From CAYUVA01 sp964448115 [NCBI: uncultured bacterium] (GTDB taxonomy: Bacteria; CAYUVA01): 5,993 nt of DNA. Positions 1 through 5,944 of this stretch are shown in pieces. The stretch spans positions 1 to 5,993 of the forward strand of contig CAYUVA010000075.1 of assembly GCA_964448115.1 (NCBI GenBank), written 5' to 3'. The position numbers and the translations under genes were made by a program. Under the pieces are notes generated by a model that worked only from the letters and a program-made list of their open reading frames with translations, was not told where the DNA came from and searched no databases. Every line of letters starts with the position of its first letter. The first letter of the stretch is position 1.

Positions 1-345
1 CGCCTGGTTGTAATAGGAAAGCGCCTGGTCGTATTGACCCAAAGAGTCATAGACCCCGCCGATGTTGTTGATCAGCGTGGCGCAGTTTTGTCCGGGTGGA
101 ACCTCGATCCTTTTCATTATGGAAAGCGCCTGCTCGAAATACTGCAAGGCGTCGCGGTAATTGCCGTAATTTAAGGCATTCATTCCTTTATTGTTTAATT
201 CAAAAGCTTTGTCATAATCGCTTTGCGCCGCTGCATTCCCTGCAAACATGCAGAGCATCATCGCCACCAATAATACACAAACCATCCCCGTCGCAGACCA
301 TAAGCCTGTCATCCCATCAATAATAGTCCTTCTCGTTGTTTTCAT
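1..345 (-). CDS. Exported TPR-repeat protein, N-terminal part (runs off left edge)
   Basis: The frame is open from an ATG at 345-343 to the window edge, giving 115 codons with no stop. A strong ribosome binding site (GAGGAGAAGT, minus strand, 358-349) lies just upstream and fixes the start. The first 40 residues form a signal peptide: a basic start (MKTTRR), a hydrophobic stretch at about 20-36, and an Ala-rich cleavage region (NAAAQ, about 37-41). Residues about 47-80 and 88-115 form two tetratricopeptide repeats, with the pattern GNYRDALQYFEQAL and GQYDQALSYYNQA. Their spacing of about 42 residues is typical of kinesin-light-chain-like TPRs, which in bacteria often sit in front of a CHAT peptidase-like domain. 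That C-terminus is outside the window, so CHAT is only a possibility. The protein probably acts in the periplasm or at the cell surface as a protein-binding scaffold. It is transcribed away from the other genes here. Confidence 0.9.
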   Translation of the reverse strand, partial: MKTTRRTIIDGMTGLWSATGMVCVLLVAMMLCMFAGNAAAQSDYDKAFELNNKGMNALNYGNYRDALQYFEQALSIMKRIEVPPGQNCATLINNIGGVYDSLGQYDQALSYYNQA

Positions 346-379
346 ATTACTTCTCCTCTGATTTAGGATTTTAAGGTCT

Positions 380-407
380 ATTATATGCTTGAATTTTCCA
401 ATGTCAA
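380..407 (-). promoter_or_regulatory. Consensus sigma-70 promoter of the TPR gene
   Basis: Read on the minus strand, there is a perfect -35 hexamer TTGACA (407-402), a 16-bp spacer, and a perfect -10 hexamer TATAAT (385-380). Transcription would start near 373, giving a leader of about 28 nt that contains the strong ribosome binding site of the TPR gene. Both hexamers match consensus exactly, so strong constitutive expression is expected unless a regulator interferes. Confidence 0.85.
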
Positions 408-415
408 CTTTTTTC

Positions 416-435
416 TCCCCCCGTTCGCGGGGGGA
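416..435. repeat. C/G-rich perfect hairpin with TTCG loop
   Basis: A perfect inverted repeat: T plus six C plus G (416-423), loop TTCG (424-427), then C plus six G plus A (428-435), an 8-bp stem. A second G7 run follows at 439-445. Neither strand has a T-tract after the stem (on the plus strand the T run comes before it), so this is not a standard intrinsic terminator. It sits just upstream of the minus-strand promoter. C/G-run hairpins like this occur as dispersed intergenic repeats in some environmental genomes, but copy number cannot be judged from one window. Confidence 0.6.
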
Positions 436-448
436 AATGGGGGGGTAG

Positions 449-469
449 GCTTGATGCTTGATGCTTGAG
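449..469. repeat. Tandem repeat, 3 x 7 bp (GCTTGAT)
   Basis: Three head-to-tail copies of GCTTGAT; the last base of the third copy is G. This is the first of three short tandem arrays in this intergenic region. Confidence 0.8.
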
Positions 470-485
470 GGTTTTTAAACCACCA

Positions 486-504
486 AGGCACATAGGCACT
501 AAGG
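486..504. repeat. Tandem repeat, about 2.4 x 8 bp (AGGCACNN)
   Basis: AGGCACAT (486-493) is followed directly by AGGCACTA (494-501) and a partial third AGG. It is embedded in CCACCAAGGCACATAGGCAC, which resembles the CACCAAGGCACAAAG-type simple repeats I recall from intergenic regions of environmental bacteria. That resemblance is from memory and was not searched. Confidence 0.55.
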
Positions 505-510
505 GGAAAG

Positions 511-534
511 TGATACCGTGATACCGTGATACCG
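511..534. repeat. Tandem repeat, 3 x 8 bp (TGATACCG)
   Basis: Three exact copies of TGATACCG (511-518, 519-526, 527-534), followed by a further TG before the pattern breaks. An 8-bp period is not a codon multiple, which fits non-coding DNA. Confidence 0.85.
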
Positions 535-582
535 TGTTACTGTCTGCATTGACATAATAGGCACGCTTGGATATTTAAGTTC

Positions 583-612
583 AAGACATAGTGGATGATA
601 CTTCGATATAAT
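583..612 (+). promoter_or_regulatory. Candidate promoter of the plus-strand gene cluster
   Basis: A perfect -10 hexamer TATAAT (607-612) lies 18 bp after AAGACA (583-588), which matches the -35 consensus at 4 of 6 positions. Transcription would start near 619, leaving a leader of about 18 nt that begins almost at the ribosome binding site AGGAAG (621-626) of the gene starting at 637. A perfect TTGACA at 549-554 has only a poor -10 partner (TATTTA, 572-577, 17-bp spacer) and is the weaker alternative. Confidence 0.5.
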
Positions 613-636
613 AAAGTCTCAGGAAGATAAAAATTT

Positions 637-1314
637 GTGTGCACTCCAGTGGGACATGCTCTAGCCGGTGGAATAGGGCTATTGCTGGTTGAGAGAGATT
701 CAAGCTGGTTCAAGAAACCCTTGAATTGGGCTATACTAACCGTGGTTGCGTTTTTTCCTGATCTTGATATCATTCTTGATGTAATCTTCCAGCCAGATGA
801 TCCCTTTCACCACAGCTATAGCCACAGCATCGGGGCAGCTTTAGGATTTACTTTTCTATTCGCCCTTATCATCATGCTGAGAGCGAGTAAAATAGGGCAG
901 AACAGGGTCAACGATGTGAAGCCCGATCGTTTGCTTTCACTTACCTGGCAGGGATTTCTTGTTATCTACCTGAGCCACCTTGTAGCCGATTTTTTCACTC
1001 ATGATGGCAGCCCTCCATTGGGTGGCAGATACCTGTTTCCCATATACTGGGACTATATCTATTTTCCGCATGTTCTTTTCCGCCCTGCCTATAAAGGCAC
1101 ATTTGATCAAACCGTATCGATTGATAATATATTGAGCATCATTGGCGAGATTTTGATTCTCGGTCCAATATTACTATTGGTAATGGTATATAAGGATTAT
1201 AATAAAAGTTACAATAAAAGATTATACTCTACAATTGCCATTATAGTCTACATATTGTATGTCGTAATGCTAATGGATACTTTTCCTTTTTTGTTCCCTT
1301 TTACCCATGGATGA
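637..1314 (+). CDS. YdjM/DUF457-like membrane-bound putative metal-dependent hydrolase
   Basis: The 225-residue protein starts at GTG 637, with AGGAAG at 621-626 about 10 nt upstream. It begins MCTPVGHALAGG, the typical opening of the YdjM/DUF457 (LexA-binding, membrane-bound metal-dependent hydrolase-like) family. Conserved polar residues follow in family order: H7, PDLD (D42, D44), the His cluster FHHSYSHS (H58, H59, H63), and SHLVADFFTH (H114, D118). These could bind metal, although catalytic activity is poorly established for the family. Membrane segments are likely at about 65-81, 100-117, 164-185 and 198-216, so the protein should sit in the inner membrane. The last 8 bases overlap the start of the radical SAM gene, which implies translational coupling. 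The family assignment is fairly secure; substrate and function are unknown. Confidence 0.8.
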   Translation: MCTPVGHALAGGIGLLLVERDSSWFKKPLNWAILTVVAFFPDLDIILDVIFQPDDPFHHSYSHSIGAALGFTFLFALIIMLRASKIGQNRVNDVKPDRLLSLTWQGFLVIYLSHLVADFFTHDGSPPLGGRYLFPIYWDYIYFPHVLFRPAYKGTFDQTVSIDNILSIIGEILILGPILLLVMVYKDYNKSYNKRLYSTIAIIVYILYVVMLMDTFPFLFPFTHG

Positions 1315-2485
1315 AGAACTGATCGAAAGGCTGTATTGCTGGTCGCGAGGGGAGGCTGCACCTCCTTATGTTATCGAGGCTCATATCACCAATCTATGCA
1401 ACCTGGCATGTCGCTTTTGCTGGCTTCAACTTGCCGATAAGGTGGATGCCAGGCATGAGCTTAGCGAGCATCGTTTCATTGAGCTTGTCGAGGAATCGGC
1501 TGCACTCGGCGTCAGGGAGTGGCGGATCATCGGCGGTGGCGAGCCGCTAGTGAAAAAGAGGCTCGTTTCCTCGATGATATCAAGGATCAAGCAGCTTGGC
1601 ATGAGCGGAAATCTGACCACTAGCGGCGTGCTTTTGGATGATGAATTCATGAAGTTATTGTTTGATTGCGGTTGGGATGTGCTTACTATCTCACTGGATT
1701 CAGCGGTGCCTGAGACCAACGACTACCTGCGGGGCAAAGAGGGAGCATTCGAGCTGGTCGATGAGCGGCTTAGACGACTGCGAGCCTTGAGAGAGTCGCA
1801 TAAAAACGAACTGGAGCTAAGATTTCATCCCGTGCTTTGCTATCACAACTACCATGAGGCGAGCGAGCTTATTCGCTATGCCAGCGAGCGTGGCGTAAGC
1901 AAGGTGCTCTTCCAGCCAGTAACCATCTATGATAGCTCCATGGCTCAATTCAGCTTATCCAGGATATCGAATGATGAACTGCTCGATGCCCTGAACAAGG
2001 CAGATGATATCGCGGGCGAGCTGGGTATATTCACCAATCTGGAGGGCTTGATGGCTGATATCGGATTGCTCACCAAGACCGATCTCATGGATAAGGTCTT
2101 GAAGTCTAGCATTAATGAAGCAGAGGATAACCGCTTCCTTCGACTCCCCTGCCTTGAGCCTTGGTATCTGGTCTTGATACGACCTGATGGGCTGGTAACG
2201 CCGTGCAATAGGTTCGATTATGATGGCGAGGATGGGAAGCTGTTGAAGATAGAAGATATATGGTACGGGGAATTCTTCAACAAGGTGCGCAGGCAGTTGT
2301 ATGAGGGCAATCTGCTGCCGGTTTGTGCCACCTGCTGCGCGGGCGGTGTTATAGTAAACCGCAGACTGATGGAGATGCTCAAGAGGCGATGCTCTGGGCA
2401 TCCTGGCAGCTCCCCTGAAAATCAGGCTAAACAAATGCCAAGTAAAGGTCTTATCGCCTTGATGAAGAAGATATTTCACTTTTAA
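1307..2485 (+). CDS. Radical SAM protein with SPASM-like C-terminal cysteines
   Basis: The 392-residue protein carries the radical SAM cluster motif CX3CX2C at C31, C35 and C38 (TNLCNLACRFCW), which holds a [4Fe-4S] cluster and binds S-adenosylmethionine. GGGEP at 76-80 is the usual SAM-contacting motif after beta-strand 2. The C-terminal part has further cysteines, C282, C300 (PDGLVTPC), C340, C343, C344 and C362. This resembles a SPASM/twitch domain that binds auxiliary Fe-S clusters, although the spacing is not the full classical pattern. Such enzymes often modify peptides or act in cofactor synthesis; no precursor peptide gene is visible beside this one. The start ATG 1307 lies inside the end of the upstream membrane-protein gene, and no good ribosome binding site precedes it, so translation probably depends on the upstream ribosome. 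The tail (about 365-392) is basic and looks like a linker plus short helix. The protein is probably cytoplasmic. The substrate cannot be named. Confidence 0.92.
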   Translation: MDEELIERLYCWSRGEAAPPYVIEAHITNLCNLACRFCWLQLADKVDARHELSEHRFIELVEESAALGVREWRIIGGGEPLVKKRLVSSMISRIKQLGMSGNLTTSGVLLDDEFMKLLFDCGWDVLTISLDSAVPETNDYLRGKEGAFELVDERLRRLRALRESHKNELELRFHPVLCYHNYHEASELIRYASERGVSKVLFQPVTIYDSSMAQFSLSRISNDELLDALNKADDIAGELGIFTNLEGLMADIGLLTKTDLMDKVLKSSINEAEDNRFLRLPCLEPWYLVLIRPDGLVTPCNRFDYDGEDGKLLKIEDIWYGEFFNKVRRQLYEGNLLPVCATCCAGGVIVNRRLMEMLKRRCSGHPGSSPENQAKQMPSKGLIALMKKIFHF

Positions 2486-2548
2486 GCTAGAATTGTTATA
2501 GTTACCTTGAAGATAGTTGAGCAGTTGAATTGTTAACCAGGTCTGTAT

Positions 2549-3382
2549 ATGGATAGAGCATTGAGCCGGATGAGAGATCGATCCACAGCCTACTTATGGT
2601 TAGCTCATTGTAACCTGGTATGCTTATTATTATGCCTTACTGTCGCTTCCTGCATAAGCGGGGAACAGAAGGCTGCCGAACAGGTTCGCAAGCTCATAGA
2701 TGCCAAACTTCGTGGGGATGAGATGGCTGCCCTTGAGGCGCAAGAAAAACTTTTAGACCTCGATGAGCACGCAGTAAAACCGCTTATTGAGAACCTTAAC
2801 ATCGATGATCCCGCAATCCAGGCATCGATCATATCGATCCTAGGATATATAGGCCAGCCTTGCCTTGAGGAGCTACAAAAGACGGCTAACTCCAAAGATT
2901 CGAAGCTCCGCATAGCCTCCCTAAAGGTGCTGGAACAGATCGACCATGCCCAAGCCCTGCGCATCATTGAAGGAGCATTGCAAGACCCGGATCAAGATAT
3001 ACAGTTTTACGCAGCAGGTATCCTTGCAAGAAAAGGGAAAGATACAGGCACTGACTTCCTCATCGAGGCATTTAAAAGGGGCAATCATACAACAAAGCTA
3101 AAAGCCATAAACATAATGGCTAATATAAAGAATAAAAAGTTCATCCCCATGTACTATCGAGGCTTATCCGACATCTCGGTGGAGATTAAGATCCAGGCAA
3201 TTAGAGGGCTGGGATATAACCAGGTCTCGGAATCGGTGAACTTCCTCAAGGATATAATGAACAACAACAGCTATTACAAGCTGCGCAGGGAGGCAGCTAT
3301 TGCAATCGAGAATATTACCGGCATAAAGATGAAATATAAAAACGAGAAGGGAAAATATGTTACCCGTGATGAGGATATCTAA
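2549..3382 (+). CDS. HEAT-repeat lipoprotein
   Basis: The 277-residue protein has a lipoprotein signal peptide: Arg-rich start, hydrophobic core at about 16-33, and a lipobox VASC with the lipidated cysteine at C35. After a charged helical linker (about 38-73), about six HEAT/PBS-lyase-type helical repeats follow at roughly 30-residue spacing, starting near 75, 104, 134, 165, 196 and 227. Examples are AVKPLIENLNIDDPAIQASI and RIIEGALQDPDQDIQFYAAG. HEAT arrays bind proteins and have no catalytic residues; this one would be anchored to a membrane on the periplasmic side. The ATG at 2549 has a weak site (CAGG, 2538-2541). A second ATG at 2570 (M8) also leaves an intact signal peptide and may be the real start. 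The gene follows the radical SAM gene by 63 nt, and its last 26 bases overlap the propeller gene, so the two products are probably made together. Confidence 0.85.
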   Translation: MDRALSRMRDRSTAYLWLAHCNLVCLLLCLTVASCISGEQKAAEQVRKLIDAKLRGDEMAALEAQEKLLDLDEHAVKPLIENLNIDDPAIQASIISILGYIGQPCLEELQKTANSKDSKLRIASLKVLEQIDHAQALRIIEGALQDPDQDIQFYAAGILARKGKDTGTDFLIEAFKRGNHTTKLKAINIMANIKNKKFIPMYYRGLSDISVEIKIQAIRGLGYNQVSESVNFLKDIMNNNSYYKLRREAAIAIENITGIKMKYKNEKGKYVTRDEDI

Positions 3383-4628
3383 TAAATCGCCATACCTAAT
3401 AGCTCCATTTATAGTGCTCTTATGCGTAACGGTTCTGATAGCACCCAAAATCAATCTAGCCGAAGAGAGCACGCAGGATGCCCTGGAGAGCCTTTTTAAA
3501 GGCAAGAGCGAGCTGACTTACCTAAGCGAGGGCTTCAAGCAGGTATCGCCCCCGCTTTGGTCCCCGGATGGAGAGATAATCCTCTTCGAAGCCTTTAACA
3601 AAGGCAGTTATCGCGATCTTTACTGGGCTGATTATATAGACCTGAAACCAAACCAATTGACCTATGAGCGCCAGTGCGATCCAGTCAAGATACAGAAGGA
3701 GCTGTTCGGAATTCAGTACGGGTTCACCAGCGATCCCCAGATATTCTTGTTTGCAGCCACCCATGAGCTAAATACCGACCTGTTCGTTTTCAATAAAAGG
3801 GAAAATATCTTCAGACAGTTGACCTATGATCGCTCCTGGGATGGCGATGCTGCCTGGTCTGCTGATGGAAAGAATCTCGTCTTCGTATCCACCCGCATGG
3901 GAAATGCAGACCTGTGGATAAAGAAAATATCAAAGTGGAGAATAAGCAGCCCTCGACAGCTCACATATCATAAGGAACTCGATTTCTCACCAGCATGGAG
4001 CGCTGATGGTAAGCTAATCGCCTTTACATCGTTCAGGGGCAAGAACTTCGATATATACACCATACAGCCCGATGGCAAGAAACTAAAAAGACTAACCGCG
4101 CTCGATACGGCAGAGAAGTATCCCGCCTGGTTCCCTGATAATCAGCACATAGCATTCTACTCGGAGAATAAACTATGTAGTGTCGATACCACCGGCGTAT
4201 TCTTCAAGGTTCTGGCTGAGAATGTACGCATCGATCCCCGCGGTCCCAGCATATCCCCAGATGGAAACCTTATCGCTTATGTACCCCTTGAAAATCCACA
4301 ACAGATCATCAGAATCCTGAAGGTTAATGACCTTTACACTTACGACCTCAAGATAGATGGCTTAAATGTTGGCGATCAGATCGAGCAAGTCCGCTTTTCA
4401 CCTAAAGGCAGGCTCTTATCTGTTTATATAACCAGCGAGAGTGGCTCTAAAATCTATATCATCAAGACCAGCGGCAAGTTCTCTAAACCATCGATCAATT
4501 ACCGTATCCTTCATCTACCCCCCGGGGAAACCCTGTCTTGGCGAGATGTCTTGGAGCTTGTATCAGAGCCGGAAAGCGGCGAGGCTGGAGATAGCGGCGA
4601 AAGCGGAATCAGCTCCACGGATTTTTAG
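3357..4628 (+). CDS. TolB-like PD40 beta-propeller protein, exported
   Basis: The 423-residue protein starts with a signal sequence: MLPVMRISNK, a hydrophobic core at about 13-29, and probable cleavage near NLA-EES (about 35). It then has a series of PD40/WD40-like repeats recognised by W-S-x-D-G or similar: WSPDG 68-72, a degenerate one at about 123-127, WSADG 167-171, WSADG 214-218, WFPDN 258-262, ISPDG 299-303 and FSPKG 347-351. The steps of 41-55 residues fit a six- or seven-bladed propeller like that of TolB. Repeated RQLTY and KRLTA segments are the usual strand partners. The C-terminus (about 403-423) is a Ser/Gly/Glu-rich tail. It is not TolB itself: there is no clear TolB N-terminal domain and no tol or pal gene nearby. 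Start ATG 3357 has AAGGGA at 3347-3352; an in-frame ATG at 3369 is possible but lacks a site. It probably binds a protein or peptide in the periplasm, perhaps the HEAT lipoprotein encoded just upstream. Confidence 0.88.
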   Translation: MLPVMRISNKSPYLIAPFIVLLCVTVLIAPKINLAEESTQDALESLFKGKSELTYLSEGFKQVSPPLWSPDGEIILFEAFNKGSYRDLYWADYIDLKPNQLTYERQCDPVKIQKELFGIQYGFTSDPQIFLFAATHELNTDLFVFNKRENIFRQLTYDRSWDGDAAWSADGKNLVFVSTRMGNADLWIKKISKWRISSPRQLTYHKELDFSPAWSADGKLIAFTSFRGKNFDIYTIQPDGKKLKRLTALDTAEKYPAWFPDNQHIAFYSENKLCSVDTTGVFFKVLAENVRIDPRGPSISPDGNLIAYVPLENPQQIIRILKVNDLYTYDLKIDGLNVGDQIEQVRFSPKGRLLSVYITSESGSKIYIIKTSGKFSKPSINYRILHLPPGETLSWRDVLELVSEPESGEAGDSGESGISSTDF

Positions 4629-4670
4629 TTATATTAGTTAGTTGAAAATATAAGAATCGAGCAGCTCTAA

Positions 4671-5549
4671 TTGGATAATTCTCTACATGAAATGAAGAAG
4701 TTGAGCCAAGATGAAACATCGCGGGATGAAAGGCTCCAGGAGATAGATCGCATCATCAACCGACAAAAGATCCAGGTTATATTTGCTGGAATACTATTTT
4801 TGTTTTTACTAGCCTACATCGCCGCAAATATACTCTTGGAACACCAGATCTCCTACTTCCAGAGATTGAGCATGGGATTCATGTTCGTATGTCTGCTTAT
4901 CTTGAACATCGTCCAGATATTGTTTTATCGCTCGATTACCAAGGAGAGCATATCAACTATCACTCGACTAATATTGCTCGATGAGCTGACCGAGGTGTAC
5001 AACTACCGATCATTTCTGATGAGACTCCAGGAGGAAATCGCCAGATGCAAGCGTCGGGGAGGCAAATTCTCACTATTGTTCATCGATATCGACAACTTCA
5101 AGAACATCAATGACAACCTGGGGCACTACATCGGAGACAAGGTTCTAAAGTTCGTCTCAAACCTGCTTAAAAGCGTGCTGCGCGATGACGATATACTTGG
5201 ACGCATGGGCGGAGACGAGTTCGTCATCATACTACCCCAGACCGACATCGAGGGCGCAAAGGCTGTCTGCAACCGCATACTTAAGATGCTAAAGCAAACA
5301 GTGTATGAAGCATTCAAACAAAACTTGAACATCGATATCGGACTCAGTATCGGAATCACAACATTCCCTGAGCACTCTGATATAAAGGAAAAACTAATAA
5401 ATAACGCCGACGAGGCAATGTATATGGCAAAACAAAGCGGTGGAAATAGATATGCTGTCTATAGAACCGCCAGTGGAAAGTTCCGAAAGGCTGATAACAT
5501 CATCGATGAAGATCTCAAGGAGATCCTCGACGAACAGGATAACAGCTAG
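4671..5549 (+). CDS. Membrane diguanylate cyclase (GGDEF domain)
   Basis: The 292-residue protein is predicted to make cyclic di-GMP from two GTP. A charged N-terminal helix (1-33) is followed by two membrane segments (about 36-56 and 66-86) joined by a very short external loop, so there is no large periplasmic sensor domain. The GGDEF domain spans about 98-265. Key parts are intact: DELT 104-107, the Mg/GTP-binding stretch FIDIDNFKNINDNLGH 137-152 (D139, N147), and the GGDEF motif at 180-184. The product-inhibition I-site RxxD is kept at R171-D174, five residues before GGDEF, so the enzyme is probably active and feedback-inhibited. The start is uncertain: TTG 4671 has only a weak GAGCAG (4659-4664), while ATG 4692 (M8) has no site but would fit a possible local promoter (TTGAAA 4642-4647, TCTAAT 4666-4671). 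It lies 42 nt after the propeller gene. Confidence 0.93.
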   Translation: MDNSLHEMKKLSQDETSRDERLQEIDRIINRQKIQVIFAGILFLFLLAYIAANILLEHQISYFQRLSMGFMFVCLLILNIVQILFYRSITKESISTITRLILLDELTEVYNYRSFLMRLQEEIARCKRRGGKFSLLFIDIDNFKNINDNLGHYIGDKVLKFVSNLLKSVLRDDDILGRMGGDEFVIILPQTDIEGAKAVCNRILKMLKQTVYEAFKQNLNIDIGLSIGITTFPEHSDIKEKLINNADEAMYMAKQSGGNRYAVYRTASGKFRKADNIIDEDLKEILDEQDNS

Positions 5550-5563
5550 ATCCACAAATAGGC

Positions 5564-5613
5564 TAATTATTTTCAAAAAAAGGGATTTTGTTCCTAGATT
5601 AAGAAAATAATTA
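5564..5613. repeat. Long AT-rich inverted repeat (11-bp arms)
   Basis: TAATTATTTTC (5564-5574) is exactly complementary to GAAAATAATTA (5603-5613), with a 28-nt spacer. The spacer holds a small internal stem (AGGGA 5581-5585 with TTCCT 5591-5595, one G-U pair). It begins 15 nt after the diguanylate cyclase stop codon. It could form the 3' end structure of that transcript, but the stem is weak and lacks a GC core, so it is not a classical terminator. Confidence 0.55.
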
Positions 5614-5627
5614 CTTAAATAGGGCTT

Positions 5628-5768
5628 ATGAACCACCACTTCAAGCCAGTATTCATAGGGGTAAAATCTGAGGATCCATGTGCCACTGCCATTTTTAAAA
5701 GCTCGATCTTGCAAATAAAGGCTTTGTCAAAAAAAGAATTAATGTTCCATGTGGAACATATGACTTAA
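5628..5768 (+). CDS. Possible small ORF, 46 residues (doubtful)
   Basis: An ATG at 5628, preceded by AGGG only 3 nt upstream (5621-5624), opens a 46-codon frame ending in TAA at 5766-5768. The product begins MNHHFKPVFIGVKSEDP and ends KKELMFHVEHMT. I do not recognise a family, and it has no signal or membrane segment. Its end is dictated by the parS-like palindrome, which reads as MFHVEH in this frame, and its middle overlaps a repeat unit also present at 5908. Both suggest a chance frame in repeat DNA rather than a gene. Confidence 0.15.
   Translation: MNHHFKPVFIGVKSEDPCATAIFKSSILQIKALSKKELMFHVEHMT
5670..5684. repeat. Direct repeat copy A (GAGGATCCatGTGCC)
   Basis: This matches 13 of 15 bases of the copy at 5908-5922. 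The likeness extends, with small indels, into a following CATTTT/CAATTTT, so it is a diverged longer repeat rather than a chance 15-mer. Confidence 0.5.
5743..5758. promoter_or_regulatory. parS-like palindrome (possible ParB-binding site)
   Basis: TGTTCCATGTGGAACA differs from the fully palindromic parS form TGTTCCACGTGGAACA at one central base (C to T). The flanking A and T extend the two arms to 7 bp each (ATGTTCC 5742-5748, GGAACAT 5753-5759). parS sites bind ParB and nucleate chromosome or plasmid partition complexes; they are usually found near the replication origin but can lie tens of kilobases away. No parA, parB or origin gene is in this window, and the changed base hits the central CACGTG, so binding may be reduced. 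It could instead be the operator of an unrelated regulator. Confidence 0.4.
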
Positions 5769-5863
5769 CTATTTGATTTTTTAGGTCGTTTTTCTCCAAA
5801 TCTACATCAACGGACTCAAGTTTAAAAGCCCAAAACGAGGGGTGCTAATTGATCTATTTAGAT

Positions 5864-5875
5864 TAACTCGTTGAT
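5864..5875 (+). repeat. Direct repeat copy 1 (TAACTCGTTGAT)
   Basis: This matches 11 of 12 bases of the copy at 5971-5982 (TAACTCATTGAT), and an A/T-rich tract follows both copies. The two copies flank the hairpins and the GAGGATCC repeat B. Confidence 0.45.
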
Positions 5876-5885
5876 ATTAAAGAAT

Positions 5886-5902
5886 AATTTTTTTGAAAAA
5901 TT
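5886..5902. repeat. AT hairpin (AATTTTT / AAAAATT)
   Basis: A 7-bp A/T-only stem (5886-5892 with 5896-5902) around the loop TTG. It is weak, and in AT-rich DNA it could arise by chance. Confidence 0.35.
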
Positions 5903-5907
5903 CTTCC

Positions 5908-5922
5908 GAGGATCCTCGTGCC
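5908..5922. repeat. Direct repeat copy B with palindrome GAGGATCCTC
   Basis: This is the partner of 5670-5684. It starts with the perfect 10-bp palindrome GAGGATCCTC (5908-5917), which copy A has lost by mutation (GAGGATCCAT). Confidence 0.5.
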
Positions 5923-5944
5923 TCCAATTTTGACCACGAAATAT

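Noticed and set aside
96-323. 75-codon plus-strand frame at the left end.
   Set aside because: It lies antisense to the TPR gene, which has a signal peptide, TPR motifs, a strong ribosome binding site and a consensus promoter.
1955-2479. 174-codon minus-strand frame inside the radical SAM gene.
   Set aside because: It is antisense to a clear radical SAM coding frame, has no recognisable domain or start signal, and is a shadow frame.
2486-2548. Search for a small precursor peptide gene beside the radical SAM enzyme.
   Set aside because: The 63-nt gap has no start codon followed by a usable frame, and no short Cys- or Gly-rich ORF is visible on either side.
5549-5557. Possible DnaA box (GATCCACAA resembles TTATCCACA).
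   Set aside because: Only a partial match, single, and not accompanied by other boxes. It is not enough to claim an origin despite the parS-like site.
5394-5714. 106-codon minus-strand frame overlapping the end of the diguanylate cyclase gene.
   Set aside because: More than half lies antisense to the well-supported GGDEF gene, and the rest covers the AT-rich inverted repeat. There is no recognisable domain.
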